DNA of 64,000 nucleotides, taken from Jeotgalibacillus sp. S-D1. GTDB taxonomy: Bacteria; Bacillota; Bacilli; Bacillales; Jeotgalibacillaceae. Shown here one piece after another: positions 1 to 9,415 of the stretch. Position numbers and translations under genes: made by a program. Every line of letters begins with the position of its first letter. Position 1 is the first letter of the stretch. Location: assembly GCF_004358665.1 (NCBI RefSeq), contig NZ_SMZR01000001.1, forward strand, positions 496,001-560,000, read 5' to 3'. The notes beneath the pieces were generated by a model, which had not been told where the DNA came from, did not search any database, and worked only from the letters and a program-made list of their open reading frames with translations.

Positions 1-105
1 AAGCATCATGCAATTATTTCCATCGCTTGTTTATTTATACTGCACGGTGCTTTTGTAGGATATTCAATTTCCTATGATGAACCATATGATTCTAAGGATC
101 AGTAG
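1..105 (+). CDS. yqhR: YqhR-like membrane protein, C-terminal end (partial)
   Basis: An open frame enters from the left edge and stops with TAG at 103-105. The visible 34 residues begin with a hydrophobic stretch (AIISIACLFILHGAFVGYSI), a last membrane segment, followed by an acidic tail. Its place directly before aroQ, papA and efp is that of yqhR in Bacillus. The assignment rests on position and membrane character only; the family's function is unknown. Confidence 0.5.
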   Translation, partial: KHHAIISIACLFILHGAFVGYSISYDEPYDSKDQ

Positions 106-168
106 TGGGAGATTTTTTATCATTGTGATACACTGAATGAGATGACATGATGATAAAGGGTGGCGTTA

Positions 169-624
169 ATGACGACTTTTCTGCTGTTAAATGGCCCAAA
201 TCTTAACCGGCTGGGTCTTCGTGAACCTGAAATTTATGGAAATGTGACACTTGAGCAAATTGAAAACAGAATGGCCACATTAGGTCAAAAGATGGGTGTT
301 GAAGTAATAGCAAAACAATCCAATCATGAAGGTGAGCTTATTGAAGCCATCCATCTTGCTGCAGACCAGGGGTGGCAGGGGGTTATTTTTAATCCGGCTG
401 CGTACACACACTCAAGCATCGCTTTGCGGGATGCCATCTCATCTGTAAACGTCCCGGTAATAGAACTACATATATCAAATGTACACGCAAGAGAATCATT
501 CCGGCATACATCTGTCCTCTCTGCAGTTTCGGCTGGACAGATTGTCGGCTTTGGCGTTTATGGCTATGAGCTTGCATTTTACGCATTAAATGAGATTGTT
601 AAAGGGGGAAAAGAGAATGAGTAA
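169..624 (+). CDS. aroQ: 3-dehydroquinate dehydratase, type II
   Basis: AroQ dehydrates 3-dehydroquinate to 3-dehydroshikimate, the third step of the shikimate pathway, in the cytoplasm. The protein is 151 aa, normal for the dodecameric type II enzyme. Family motifs are visible: NGPNLNRLG at residue 8, the catalytic tyrosine in EIYG (Tyr23), FNPAAYTHSS, and ELHISNVHARE with the active-site His. A GTG nine bases upstream is in frame, but ATG 169 sits 8 nt after AAAGGG, so it is preferred. The stop overlaps the papA start by 8 nt, which suggests translational coupling. Confidence 0.95.
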   Translation: MTTFLLLNGPNLNRLGLREPEIYGNVTLEQIENRMATLGQKMGVEVIAKQSNHEGELIEAIHLAADQGWQGVIFNPAAYTHSSIALRDAISSVNVPVIELHISNVHARESFRHTSVLSAVSAGQIVGFGVYGYELAFYALNEIVKGGKENE

Positions 625-1678
625 AGTAGCACAGATCAGGGAGCAATTTGAAAACCACGACATTGATGGAATTATGATTCTGAGTACATATAACCGAAGA
701 TTTGTTTCCAATTTCACAGGGTCCGCGGGGATTGTTGTCATATCACGGAATGAAGCGCTGTTTATTACGGATTTTCGATATACAGAACAGGCGGCAAAAG
801 AAGCAGCAGAATATACGGTAATACAGCATAAAGGACCAATTCATGAAGAGGTCGCAGCACAAGTTGAACGCCTTGGCATTAAACGTTTGGGCTTTGAGCA
901 GGATCATGTGGTATTTGGCATGTTTAAACAGTATGAACAGGCGGTTGCCACTGAGCTGGTTCCTTTAGCGGGCGTCGTCGAAAAGTTGCGCTTGATTAAG
1001 ACAGATTCAGAGATTAAGATATTAAAGGAAGCAGCAGACATCGCAGATGCAGCTTTTAAGCATATACTGGACTTTATCCAGCCTGGAAAAACTGAACTTG
1101 AAGTTTCAAATGAACTTGAATTTTTCATGAGAAATGCCGGCGCCCAATCTTCTTCTTTTGATATTATTGTTGCTTCTGGCATGCGATCAGCACTTCCTCA
1201 TGGTGTGGCAACTGATAAAGTGATCGAAAAAGGCGATTTTGTCACGATGGATTATGGTGCGCTTCATAAGGGGTATGTTTCTGATATTACCCGTACAGTT
1301 TCAGTGGGCGAACCAAGTGAACAATTAAAAGAGATCTATCAAATAACACTGGATGCTCAGCTCTTGGCAATGGAAAAAATCAGACCAGGGTTAACCGGAA
1401 AAGAAGCAGATGCCATTGCAAGGGACTATATTACTTCAAAAGGGTACGGAGAATTTTTTGGGCATTCATTAGGTCACGGGATCGGCCTGGAAGTTCATGA
1501 AGGTCCGGGATTGTCTTCTCGCTCAACGCAGACCCTTCTGGAAAATATGGTAGTCACGGTTGAACCGGGGATTTATCTTCCGGGAGTAGGCGGAGTGCGC
1601 ATTGAAGATGATACACTGTTAACCGAAAAAGGCAATGAAACCCTTACCCATTCAACCAAAGATTTAATTATCTTATGA
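617..1678 (+). CDS. papA: Xaa-Pro aminopeptidase (M24 family)
   Basis: A 353-aa metallopeptidase that removes the N-terminal residue from peptides with proline in second position. An N-terminal creatinase-like domain (about residues 1-125) is followed by a pita-bread M24 domain. Metal ligands can be placed in MDYGALHKGYVSDITRT (two Asp), GHGIGLEVHE (His), EPGIY (Glu) and RIEDD (Glu). Start ATG 617 follows AAAGGGGGAAAAGAG; the reading frame is open further upstream but inside aroQ. This is the yqhT position of Bacillus, between aroQ and efp. Confidence 0.92.
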   Translation: MSKVAQIREQFENHDIDGIMILSTYNRRFVSNFTGSAGIVVISRNEALFITDFRYTEQAAKEAAEYTVIQHKGPIHEEVAAQVERLGIKRLGFEQDHVVFGMFKQYEQAVATELVPLAGVVEKLRLIKTDSEIKILKEAADIADAAFKHILDFIQPGKTELEVSNELEFFMRNAGAQSSSFDIIVASGMRSALPHGVATDKVIEKGDFVTMDYGALHKGYVSDITRTVSVGEPSEQLKEIYQITLDAQLLAMEKIRPGLTGKEADAIARDYITSKGYGEFFGHSLGHGIGLEVHEGPGLSSRSTQTLLENMVVTVEPGIYLPGVGGVRIEDDTLLTEKGNETLTHSTKDLIIL

Positions 1679-1703
1679 TTTTATAACATTAGGAGGATAA
1701 AAC

Positions 1704-2264
1704 ATGATTTCAGTAAATGATTTTAGAACAGGACTAACGGTAGAAGTGGATGGCGGAATCTGGCGTGTAATGGATTTCCAACATGTAAAGCCTGGTAAAG
1801 GCGCTGCATTTGTTCGTTCAAAATTACGTAATCTTCGGACTGGTGCTATTCAGGAAAAAACATTTCGTGCTGGTGAAAAAGTAGCAAAAGCCCAAATTGA
1901 TAACCGCCGTATGCAATACCTTTATGCTAATGGCGATATGCATGTATTTATGGATAACGAAACATATGATCAAATTGAATTGCCAGCGGCTCAGATCGAA
2001 TATGAATTAAAGTTCCTCAAAGAAAATATGGAAGTTCAAATTATGATGTATCATACTGAAACGCTTGGTGTAGAACTTCCTAATACCGTGGAGTTGAAAG
2101 TAATTGCTACAGAGCCGGGCATTAAAGGCGATACTTCAAGCGGCGGTTCAAAACCGGCAACTGTTGAAACCGGATTGACTGTAAACGTGCCGTTTTTCAT
2201 TAATGAAGACGATGTGTTAATTATCAATACAACCGATTCCAGTTATGTATCAAGAGCACAATAA
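1704..2264 (+). CDS. efp: Elongation factor P
   Basis: EF-P (186 aa, three beta-barrel KOW/OB domains) binds between the ribosomal P and E sites and relieves stalling at polyproline. Lys32 lies in the loop [10 protein letters not shown]; in B. subtilis the equivalent lysine is modified with 5-aminopentanol, so the same may apply here (inference). The C-terminal signature ([14 protein letters not shown]) is intact. AGGAGG lies 7 nt before the ATG and an intrinsic terminator follows, so efp closes the aroQ-papA-efp unit. Confidence 0.97.
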   Translation: MISVNDFRTGLTVEVDGGIWRVMDFQHVKPGKGAAFVRSKLRNLRTGAIQEKTFRAGEKVAKAQIDNRRMQYLYANGDMHVFMDNETYDQIELPAAQIEYELKFLKENMEVQIMMYHTETLGVELPNTVELKVIATEPGIKGDTSSGGSKPATVETGLTVNVPFFINEDDVLIINTTDSSYVSRAQ

Positions 2265-2274
2265 TTAAAGCAAA

Positions 2275-2307
2275 GCTGCAGGGGAAATCTCCCTTGCAGT
2301 TTTTTTT
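2275..2307 (+). terminator. Intrinsic terminator after efp
   Basis: A hairpin built from CTGCAGGGG and CTCCCTTGCAG with a short AAAT loop region is followed by eight T residues. It separates efp from the sporulation operon. Confidence 0.85.
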
Positions 2308-2376
2308 ATGTCATAAAAACCATCAGACCTAAATAGGATAGACCACAATGATGAAAATGCGGGGTGATGAGTCTAT

Positions 2377-3288
2377 ATGCATTCAATCCTTTTACTATTA
2401 CCTGACCCACTTAAGCAGCAGATTATTTTCAGCAGCTCGGACTCATTGGATGGAGTAGAGGAAATAAGGATACGCATCAGCCGTCCGGTTCAACTTGTGA
2501 TGCAGCATACAACAGTAGAGCTGGACTACATTCCCTCTTTTAATGACCGTCAGCATATCGCAGAAAGAATTTCCCAGCACTCCTTTTATTCACTGGAGGA
2601 AGAGATGAAGAAGGGATATGTCACGATTGACGGAGGACACCGCGTAGGAATTGCGGGGAAGGTTACATTGGAGGATGGACGAGTTAAAGCAATCCAATCT
2701 ATTTCTTCTTTTGCTATACGGAAAGCTTCTCAAAAAATAGGCTGTGCAGATCCATTTATGAAGGAGCTTTGGAATCCCTCCCAGCAGCGATGGCAGCACT
2801 GTTTGTTAATCGGGCCCCCGAAGAGTGGAAAAACAACCCTTCTCAGGGATATGGCCCGTTATATATCGACAGGACAACCAGACAATGAAATTGACTCAAA
2901 AAAGGTATCAATCATTGATGAACGCTCAGAGATAGCTGCCTGCCACCATGGAATTCCACAGCTTACTTTTGGGACGAAGGTTGATGTACTGGACCGGTGT
3001 CCTAAATTAGAAGGAATGACAATGATGATTCGTTCCATGAGTCCGGAGGTAATTATTGTTGATGAAATTGGGCACGAGCGTGACATTGAAGCAGTCATCG
3101 ATGCCATGTATACAGGGGTAACCATGATTGTGACAGCTCATGCCTCATCGATGGAAGAACTTCGGAACCGGTCTTCGATGGACAAGCTGTTAGACAGTGA
3201 AATCACCCATTTTATTGAATGCACATCCGGTGGGTACTCGCTTTTCCGTCAAAATAACCTGGTTGCAGCTGCGACAAGAGAACGATGA
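2377..3288 (+). CDS. spoIIIAA: Stage III sporulation protein AA (ATPase)
   Basis: SpoIIIAA is the cytoplasmic ATPase of the SpoIIIA-SpoIIQ channel between mother cell and forespore, related to type II/IV secretion ATPases. At 303 aa it has a Walker A motif (IGPPKSGKTT, about residue 150), an acidic Walker B-like segment (VIIVDEIGHE) and a conserved GHRVGIAG segment. ATG 2377 follows GGGGTGA at 9 nt. Its stop overlaps the spoIIIAB start (ATGA). The operon should be under sigma-E in the mother cell as in B. subtilis; I could not place a convincing sigma-E promoter. Confidence 0.95.
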   Translation: MHSILLLLPDPLKQQIIFSSSDSLDGVEEIRIRISRPVQLVMQHTTVELDYIPSFNDRQHIAERISQHSFYSLEEEMKKGYVTIDGGHRVGIAGKVTLEDGRVKAIQSISSFAIRKASQKIGCADPFMKELWNPSQQRWQHCLLIGPPKSGKTTLLRDMARYISTGQPDNEIDSKKVSIIDERSEIAACHHGIPQLTFGTKVDVLDRCPKLEGMTMMIRSMSPEVIIVDEIGHERDIEAVIDAMYTGVTMIVTAHASSMEELRNRSSMDKLLDSEITHFIECTSGGYSLFRQNNLVAAATRER

Positions 3289-3800
3289 CACTCCACTGGT
3301 TAGGCGCCGTTTTTATCATCATCGGTTCAGGTCTCGAAGGATTCAGACGATCTTATTTATTGTCCAAACGACAACAGATTTTAATTGAATTCGCTCAGGC
3401 TTTTACATGGATGGAAAATGAAATCGTAAAAAGACAGACGCCTATTATTGAAATTGTTCAGGCGCAAATGGAACGAAAGGGTGAGGTTGCAAAGCTGTTC
3501 CAATTATTCTATGAACAGCTTACCTTAAAGCAGCTGCTGCTTGGTGAAGCGTGGGATAAGGCAGTGGAGCAATACTTTCAGTCATCTGTCCTGCTGAAAG
3601 AAGATCTGGAGTGGATTCGCCGAATAGGAGATGCTATTCAGCCTTTTGACCGTCAATCCATTGAACGGGAAATGAGTTTTATTATTGATATTCTAAGAAA
3701 CCGTCACCTTGAAGCCAGAAACCGGGCAATCCAGTTCGGAAAACTGTACAAAACATTAGGGGTGATGGGGGGCGTTTTAGTTGTATTGTTGCTTAGCTAA
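3285..3800 (+). CDS. spoIIIAB: Stage III sporulation protein AB
   Basis: A 171-aa protein with an N-terminal membrane segment (residues 3-15), a helical domain (about 25-150) and a C-terminal hydrophobic segment (MGGVLVVLLLS). This is the SpoIIIAB architecture, related to GspF-type platform proteins. The start overlaps spoIIIAA by 4 nt. Second gene of eight in the spoIIIA operon. Confidence 0.93.
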   Translation: MTLHWLGAVFIIIGSGLEGFRRSYLLSKRQQILIEFAQAFTWMENEIVKRQTPIIEIVQAQMERKGEVAKLFQLFYEQLTLKQLLLGEAWDKAVEQYFQSSVLLKEDLEWIRRIGDAIQPFDRQSIEREMSFIIDILRNRHLEARNRAIQFGKLYKTLGVMGGVLVVLLLS

Positions 3801-3817
3801 AGATAGGAGCGATTATC

Positions 3818-4024
3818 GTGGCAATCGATCTTGATGCTTTATTTAAAATTGCAGGTGTTGGACTTGTAGTAGCGCTTCTATACACCGTTTTGGATCAGGT
3901 TGGGAAAAAAGACTATGCGCAGTGGCTCGCTTTTTTTGGTTTTTTGTATGTGTTGTTTATGGTCGTACAAGCCTTGGATTCTTTTTTTACTACCATCCGA
4001 TCTGTATTCATGTTCTACGAATAG
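3818..4024 (+). CDS. spoIIIAC: Stage III sporulation protein AC
   Basis: A 68-aa membrane protein with two hydrophobic helices (about residues 10-28 and 38-60) separated by a short polar stretch (DQVGKKDY), the typical SpoIIIAC form. It starts with GTG, preceded by AGGAG. SpoIIIAC and AD are small membrane subunits of the mother-cell channel complex. Confidence 0.93.
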   Translation: MAIDLDALFKIAGVGLVVALLYTVLDQVGKKDYAQWLAFFGFLYVLFMVVQALDSFFTTIRSVFMFYE

Positions 4025-4033
4025 AGGATAAAA

Positions 4034-4432
4034 ATGGACGAGCTACTAAGAACAATAGGCATCTGTTTTCTGGCGGGATTTATGGCGCTGTTGTTAAAAG
4101 AAAGATCTCCTTCTATTGCAATGCTGCTAACCATTTGCGCAGCTGCACTGCTGTTGTCCCAGCTTTTTACTTCAATTCAATTAGTAATGGGGATGATTCA
4201 GAGATTTTCAGTTTATCTGCCTGACATGGACCTTTATATTGGAACTCTTATAAAAGTGCTGATGGTCGCTTTTATTGCTGAAACAAGCTCACATTTGCTT
4301 AAGGGAGCCAATCAAACACTGATGGCGACGATTGTGGAATGGAGCGGGAAAATATTTATTTTAATGATTGCTTTGCCAATTTTTTACGAACTTTTGCAGC
4401 GAATGTTAGTTTTGCTGCCAGGTACTCATTGA
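4034..4432 (+). CDS. spoIIIAD: Stage III sporulation protein AD
   Basis: A 132-aa protein with four predicted membrane helices. A conserved central region (LIKVLMVAFIAETSSHLLKG) is characteristic of SpoIIIAD. It lies 9 nt after spoIIIAC with its own GAGGA ribosome binding site. Integral membrane component of the SpoIIIA channel. Confidence 0.93.
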   Translation: MDELLRTIGICFLAGFMALLLKERSPSIAMLLTICAAALLLSQLFTSIQLVMGMIQRFSVYLPDMDLYIGTLIKVLMVAFIAETSSHLLKGANQTLMATIVEWSGKIFILMIALPIFYELLQRMLVLLPGTH

Positions 4433-4449
4433 GAGGATGAACAGAATCC

Positions 4450-5589
4450 GTGAGCTCTCAAAAAATTCCAACTAATGCAGCTGATCCAATGACACCAGCA
4501 TCCCTAGATCAAGAGATGCAATCCCAATTAGTTGAGCAGGATCATGAAGCGTGGCTTGGCTTTTGGGATCAACTAACCGGGGTATACGGAGAATATTTAC
4601 CGTCTTTGAGCAGGAAGGATTTATTAGAGCTTGTAACCAATCCGCAAGGGTCGATCACTGAATGGTTTTCAGGAATAATGCAATTTATTTTTCATGAAGT
4701 AGCAGAGCATGCCCATATTATTTTCTGGCTCCTCCTGTTACTGATTATTGGTTCGATTTTGCAAACATTGCAGCATTCATTTTCATCCAGTGGAGTAGCT
4801 TCCGTCAGTTCGGTTGCGATGACCGGACTGCTGTTGATGGTTATTATCGGAAGCGTGGAAACATGTGTCACCTATGTCACGCAGACTATCAGTTTAATGG
4901 CCGATTTTATGTATGCGCTGCTTCCGCTTTACATGGCAATGCTCACGATTTCAGGCAGTGTAACAACTGCTGCCGTTTCTCATCCCCTGCTTCTGTTTAT
5001 TGTTCAGTTTAGTCATTTCCTAATGCAGCATTTTCTGGTTCCGCTTTTTGTTCTTTCCATTTTGCTCGATATAGTTGATACGATCTCCACGTCATTTCGC
5101 ACATCCAAAATGGCTTCTCTTTGCAGGCAGGTAGGCATTTGGCTGCTTGGGCTCCTGGTGATGATCTATATATCCGTTTTTACAATTCAAGGGGTGACGA
5201 CATCGGTTACGGACGGGGTAGCAGCAAAAACCGTCAAAACGATCGCTGGTCAGTTTATACCTTTCATTGGGAAAGTGGTTGCTGATACAACCGATTTATT
5301 GCTCGCTTCATCTGTTATGGCCAAAAACGCAGTTGGCTTAGCAGGAGCTTTAGTACTTGCGATTATCGTGCTTTTTCCCGCTCTGAAAATATTGGTGGTC
5401 GCGTTTATGTACCGTATATGTGCGGTGGTTATGGAGCCTCTTGGACATCCAGGCATGGTTCAGGCAGTCGATGCGGTCAGCAAAGGGCTTTTTCATCTCT
5501 GTGCCTCCTTAGTGCTGGTTTCAATCATGTTTTTACTCGGCATTGTTGTTCTGCTTTTTGTCAGTAATATCCCGCTGATGATTCGGTAA
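4450..5589 (+). CDS. spoIIIAE: Stage III sporulation protein AE
   Basis: A 379-aa polytopic membrane protein, the largest SpoIIIA membrane subunit. The family core is clear: repeated hydrophobic helices from about residue 90 on, and the segments QGVTTSVTDGVAAKTVK and FIPFIGKVVADTTD. Odd point: translation begins at GTG 4450 after GAGAGGA, and the first ~70 residues are polar (MSSQKIPTNAADPMTP...) with no signal peptide. B. subtilis SpoIIIAE starts with a hydrophobic leader. An in-frame TGA at 4438-4440 rules out an upstream start. The core is intact, so the gene is probably functional. Confidence 0.92.
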   Translation: MSSQKIPTNAADPMTPASLDQEMQSQLVEQDHEAWLGFWDQLTGVYGEYLPSLSRKDLLELVTNPQGSITEWFSGIMQFIFHEVAEHAHIIFWLLLLLIIGSILQTLQHSFSSSGVASVSSVAMTGLLLMVIIGSVETCVTYVTQTISLMADFMYALLPLYMAMLTISGSVTTAAVSHPLLLFIVQFSHFLMQHFLVPLFVLSILLDIVDTISTSFRTSKMASLCRQVGIWLLGLLVMIYISVFTIQGVTTSVTDGVAAKTVKTIAGQFIPFIGKVVADTTDLLLASSVMAKNAVGLAGALVLAIIVLFPALKILVVAFMYRICAVVMEPLGHPGMVQAVDAVSKGLFHLCASLVLVSIMFLLGIVVLLFVSNIPLMIR

Positions 5590-5603
5590 AGGGGGGCGGT
5601 GTG

Positions 5604-6137
5604 ATGAACGAAATTTATCAATGGGTCATTAATTTACTCGTCTTAGTTGTGCTGATGGCGCTGTCGGATCTATTAGTTCCATCCACCAGCTGGCGCCCGT
5701 TTATCCGGATGGTGTTGGGAGGACTGCTTCTGGTGCTTCTTCTTGAACCGCTATTTTATTTTTTTCAAAAAGATGAATCGATCGTTACAATCCCTATGGA
5801 ACAGCTTGAACAGAGTATTGCGATCGAGCAGCAGCAGGGAGAAGCTATGATTGATGACATGAATAACAAACATCAATCATACATATGGAATGAGGTCTCA
5901 GACAAGCTGGCCAGACAAGCAGCCCCTTCTGTATTGGAGCAGTTTAATATGGAAATTTCAGAGGTGAATGTGGTCCCGAATGATTCCTCAATGGAAGAAT
6001 TCCGCGGCGAAGTGGAAGTAGTAGTAAACGGCTTAGATGATCTTTCAGATAATAAAGAAAAAGAGTTAACTGCCTTTTTATCAATTGAGTGGGGTGTGCC
6101 TGAAGAGTCGATTATAATAACGCAAACAGGGGAGTGA
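5604..6137 (+). CDS. spoIIIAF: Stage III sporulation protein AF
   Basis: A 177-aa protein with two N-terminal membrane helices (about residues 5-22 and 33-53) and a soluble C-terminal domain with the ring-building-motif fold known for SpoIIIAF (family knowledge). ATG 5604 follows a strong GGGGGGCGGTG; GTG 5601 just before is also possible. Part of the mother-cell side of the channel. Confidence 0.92.
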   Translation: MNEIYQWVINLLVLVVLMALSDLLVPSTSWRPFIRMVLGGLLLVLLLEPLFYFFQKDESIVTIPMEQLEQSIAIEQQQGEAMIDDMNNKHQSYIWNEVSDKLARQAAPSVLEQFNMEISEVNVVPNDSSMEEFRGEVEVVVNGLDDLSDNKEKELTAFLSIEWGVPEESIIITQTGE

Positions 6138-6141
6138 CAAT

Positions 6142-6756
6142 GTGACAGAGAGAAAGGGATGGGACAAGCTAAGAGATTGGATCGCATCCTCCAGGGATCC
6201 AACACCAAACAGAAAAATTCAGCTGATTGTCGTATTAATCATTGCGGGAGCTCTAATGATGATCCTGCAAGGCAATAAAACACCGGAGGACTTGCCGGTA
6301 ACTCCAGCTGAAGAAATTACCCAAGGCCAGGCACAACCGGATTCAACAATGAGACAGATGGAAAAAGAAATGGAAAAAGAACTTGCAGAAATTCTTAAGA
6401 AAGCATTGGGGACAAATGAAGTAAATGTCATGGTCAATTTGGCCAGCAGTGAGCGCAAGGTATACGAAAAAAATGAAACTCTTCAACAAGATCAATCATC
6501 TGACCAGCGTGAAAACGAGCAGTCGACGATGGACAGGCGCTCTTCTGACAGACAGCTGGTTCTTGGAAACCAGGCTCAAAATGGAGAGCCGATATTAAGT
6601 CATATTGAAAAGCCAACTGTTCTTGGCGTCATGATTGTGGCGCAGGGGGCGGATCATATAAAAGTTAAAAAATGGATTACTGAATCTGTTGCACGAGTAT
6701 TGGATATCTCTACACACCGTGTAGCAGTCATTTCAACCAATCAGAAGGAGTCGTGA
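6142..6756 (+). CDS. spoIIIAG: Stage III sporulation protein AG
   Basis: A 204-aa protein with a cytoplasmic N-terminus, one membrane helix (about residues 28-45, IQLIVVLIIAGALMMI), a polar linker rich in Glu/Gln/Ser, and a C-terminal ring-building domain. In B. subtilis SpoIIIAG forms a 30-mer ring in the intermembrane space. GTG start 4 nt after spoIIIAF, preceded by GGGAG. Confidence 0.93.
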   Translation: MTERKGWDKLRDWIASSRDPTPNRKIQLIVVLIIAGALMMILQGNKTPEDLPVTPAEEITQGQAQPDSTMRQMEKEMEKELAEILKKALGTNEVNVMVNLASSERKVYEKNETLQQDQSSDQRENEQSTMDRRSSDRQLVLGNQAQNGEPILSHIEKPTVLGVMIVAQGADHIKVKKWITESVARVLDISTHRVAVISTNQKES

Positions 6757-6759
6757 CCA

Positions 6760-7314
6760 ATGATGCTAAAAAAACAAACGGTTTGGCTGTTAACCATGGT
6801 TAGCTTAGTAGTGGTACTGTCAGTGTATTATGTAACTTCCCCAAGAGATCAGGCTTCACCCCTTACTCCCGAACAATCCGCTGATATGGTGCTGGGAGAA
6901 GATGGAGAAGAGTGGGTTCTTGAAGATGATGTAGATGTTTCCGCAGAAGCCGTTGAAGATGAGATGTTTGAAGTGCTCCGCATGGAAGTTCAAGACGAGC
7001 GCAACGCATTAAAGGAACAGCTGACAACGAAAGTAGCATCAAATGAGTTTTCTTCTGAGGAGAAAAATGAAGCTTATAATGAAATGGATGAATTGATAAA
7101 ACTCGAATCAAAAGAAGCAATGATTGAAACAATGATTAAAGGACTGGGTTATGAAGATGCTTTAGTCAGAACCGAAGAGGATCGAGTGATTATTTCGGTC
7201 AAATCTGCAGAAAATGCCCACTCGCGCGAAGCTGCAAATGAACTGATTCAGCTTGGCAGGAAAGAACTGGGAGAATCGAAATTCGTATACGTTGAATTCC
7301 AGCCAAACGAATAG
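6760..7314 (+). CDS. spoIIIAH: Stage III sporulation protein AH
   Basis: A 184-aa single-pass protein: membrane helix at residues 7-26, acidic linker, then a YscJ/FliF-like ring-building domain. It contacts forespore SpoIIQ across the septum in B. subtilis. At 184 aa it is somewhat shorter than the B. subtilis protein (218 aa), mostly in the linker. Start after AAGGAG; last gene of the operon, followed by a strong terminator. Confidence 0.93.
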   Translation: MMLKKQTVWLLTMVSLVVVLSVYYVTSPRDQASPLTPEQSADMVLGEDGEEWVLEDDVDVSAEAVEDEMFEVLRMEVQDERNALKEQLTTKVASNEFSSEEKNEAYNEMDELIKLESKEAMIETMIKGLGYEDALVRTEEDRVIISVKSAENAHSREAANELIQLGRKELGESKFVYVEFQPNE

Positions 7315-7328
7315 GGAAAAAAAGGAGA

Positions 7329-7361
7329 GAAACCAGCGCAATATGACTGGTTTCTTTTTTT
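7329..7361 (+). terminator. Intrinsic terminator after spoIIIAH
   Basis: GAAACCAG pairs perfectly with CTGGTTTC across a 10-nt loop and is followed by seven T. It ends the spoIIIA operon. Confidence 0.9.
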
Positions 7362-7446
7362 GTTAAAAACCAGTCAGAAATAATATGTTACAATGATGTT
7401 TGTGTAAGCGATTCCTGCTCGTTGAATAAACTTTTTTTCCTTCAAG

Positions 7447-7476
7447 TTGAATTCAAACAAGAAATTATCGTATGAT
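7447..7476 (+). promoter_or_regulatory. Sigma-A promoter for accB
   Basis: TTGAAT and TATGAT are separated by 18 nt, about 50 nt before the accB start. Sequence match only. Confidence 0.55.
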
Positions 7477-7524
7477 ATGAGCAGCTACTGCTAATTACTA
7501 TTAAAAGGCCAAGGAGTGTCAACT

Positions 7525-8025
7525 ATGTTAAAAGTACAAGAGATTCGAGAGCTTATTAAACTGATTGATCAATCATCAATTGATGAATTCACCTATGAGC
7601 ATGATGGTGAGAAAATAAAAATGAAAAAGCAAACTCAATCATCACAAAAGCAGCCGGATGCAGGTCAACTGACAGTTCCGCAATCTGCGCCTGCTGAAGT
7701 GGCAGAAATTATTGAACAAAAAGAACCTCAGCCAAAAGCACAAAAAGAAGCAGAAAAAGAATCGGTTCAACCCGTTTCCCATGAGGGTACTGTTGAAATT
7801 AAATCACCAATGGTAGGAACGTTTTACCATGCATCTTCTCCTGAATTAGATCCTTATGTTAAGGTTGGTTCAAAAGTAAGCGAAGATTCAACTGTTTGCA
7901 TTGTAGAAGCAATGAAGCTATTTAATGAAATTGAAGCAGAAGTATCCGGTGAAATTGTTGAGATTCTTGTAAAAGATGGACAGCTTGTTGAATATGGACA
8001 ACCACTTTTTCTTGTAAAGGAATAG
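7525..8025 (+). CDS. accB: Biotin carboxyl carrier protein of acetyl-CoA carboxylase
   Basis: BCCP (166 aa) carries the biotin that shuttles carboxyl groups in malonyl-CoA synthesis. The C-terminal biotinyl domain (about residues 90-166) has the biotinylation site EAMKLFNE with Lys near 131. A Pro/Ala/Gln/Glu-rich linker (about 40-90) separates it from the N-terminal dimerisation region. ATG 7525 lies 8 nt after AAGGAG; a GTG 9 nt upstream lies inside the ribosome binding site and is rejected. First gene of accB-accC-yqhY. Confidence 0.96.
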   Translation: MLKVQEIRELIKLIDQSSIDEFTYEHDGEKIKMKKQTQSSQKQPDAGQLTVPQSAPAEVAEIIEQKEPQPKAQKEAEKESVQPVSHEGTVEIKSPMVGTFYHASSPELDPYVKVGSKVSEDSTVCIVEAMKLFNEIEAEVSGEIVEILVKDGQLVEYGQPLFLVKE

Positions 8026-8041
8026 TTAGGAGAGAAAACGA

Positions 8042-9403
8042 ATGATCAAAAAAGTCTTAATTGCTAATCGTGGAGAAATTGCTGTGCGGATCATTCGCGC
8101 ATGTCGTGAAATGAACATTGAAACAGTTGCAGTATACTCAGAAGCAGATAAAGAAGCACTGCATGTTCAAATGGCAGATGAAGCATTGTGCATTGGTCCC
8201 AAATTATCTAAAGAGAGCTATTTAAATTTTACAAATGTACTAAGCGCAGCTAAATTAACGGGATCTGATGCCATCCATCCTGGATACGGCTTCTTAGCCG
8301 AGAACGTTGATTTTGCAGAATTATGCCGTGAGTGCAATATAACTTTTATAGGTCCAAGTCCAGAAGCAATTTCAAAAATGGGGACGAAGGATGTTGCCAG
8401 AGAAACAATGCGGGAGGCTGGCGTTCCGGTGGTTCCGGGTTCAAAAGGAATAATTAAAAAAGCGGAAGATGCGACTGCACTTGCCAATGAAATGGGTTAT
8501 CCCGTTATTATTAAAGCAACTGCCGGCGGCGGCGGAAAAGGTATTCGGGTGGCTAAGAATGAAGCAGATCTGCTTAAGGGTCTTAAAATTACTCAGCAGG
8601 AAGCGGAGACAGCTTTCGGTAATCCAGGTGTATACATAGAGAAATTTATTGAAGATTTTCGACATGTTGAAATCCAGGTTATGGCTGATACCCATGGCTC
8701 TGTCATTCATTTAGGCGAACGTGATTGTACCATTCAGCGCAGATTGCAAAAGCTTCTTGAAGAAACGCCATCACCTGCACTCGACCAGGGCATTCGGAGT
8801 CAAATGGGAGAAGCTGCTGTAAAAGCAGCACAGGCAGTGAATTATACAGGTGCTGGAACTGTGGAATTTATTTATGATGCCAAGAAAAAATCTTTTTATT
8901 TCATGGAAATGAATACAAGAATTCAGGTTGAGCATCCTGTGACTGAAATGGTAACCGGAGTTGATTTAATTAAGGAGCAGATCCGGGTGGCGTCCGGTGA
9001 AAAACTAAGTCTTTCGCAAGAAGACGTTACTTTTACCGGCTGGTCAATGGAATGCAGAATTAATGCAGAAAACCCGGAAAAGAACTTTATGCCGTCTGCA
9101 GGGAAAATTGAAATGTATCTTCCCCCGGGAGGTTTAGGCGTACGGATCGATTCTGCTGCATATCCTGGCTATAGAATACCTCCTTATTATGATTCTATGA
9201 TTGCTAAAGTTATCACTCATGGTGCTACTCGTGAAGAAGCTATTGCTAAAATGAAACGCGCTCTTGAGGAGTTTGTTATCGAAGGCGTTCATACTACGAT
9301 CCCATTTCATCTTCGGCTGCTTGAACATGAGACGTTTGTTGGAGGAGACTTTAACACCAAGTTTTTGGAAACGTATGATATCATGGCAAAAAAGACTGAA
9401 TAG
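8042..9403 (+). CDS. accC: Biotin carboxylase subunit of acetyl-CoA carboxylase
   Basis: AccC (453 aa) carboxylates biotin on AccB using ATP and bicarbonate. It has the full order of biotin carboxylase N domain ([16 protein letters not shown]), ATP-grasp with the glycine-rich loop ([14 protein letters not shown]), the catalytic segment [13 protein letters not shown], and the C-terminal domain (ECRINAENP). It lies 16 nt after accB with AGGAGAG. No second biotin carboxylase is present in the window, so it might also serve the propionyl-CoA carboxyltransferase at 46.9 kb (speculation). Confidence 0.97.
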   Translation: MIKKVLIANRGEIAVRIIRACREMNIETVAVYSEADKEALHVQMADEALCIGPKLSKESYLNFTNVLSAAKLTGSDAIHPGYGFLAENVDFAELCRECNITFIGPSPEAISKMGTKDVARETMREAGVPVVPGSKGIIKKAEDATALANEMGYPVIIKATAGGGGKGIRVAKNEADLLKGLKITQQEAETAFGNPGVYIEKFIEDFRHVEIQVMADTHGSVIHLGERDCTIQRRLQKLLEETPSPALDQGIRSQMGEAAVKAAQAVNYTGAGTVEFIYDAKKKSFYFMEMNTRIQVEHPVTEMVTGVDLIKEQIRVASGEKLSLSQEDVTFTGWSMECRINAENPEKNFMPSAGKIEMYLPPGGLGVRIDSAAYPGYRIPPYYDSMIAKVITHGATREEAIAKMKRALEEFVIEGVHTTIPFHLRLLEHETFVGGDFNTKFLETYDIMAKKTE

Positions 9404-9415
9404 GAGGTCGACAGC

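Noticed and set aside
2309-2345. Sigma-E promoter before spoIIIAA
   Set aside because: Only loose matches (GTCATAA, GATAGA) with wrong spacing; one is expected from biology but I cannot place it.
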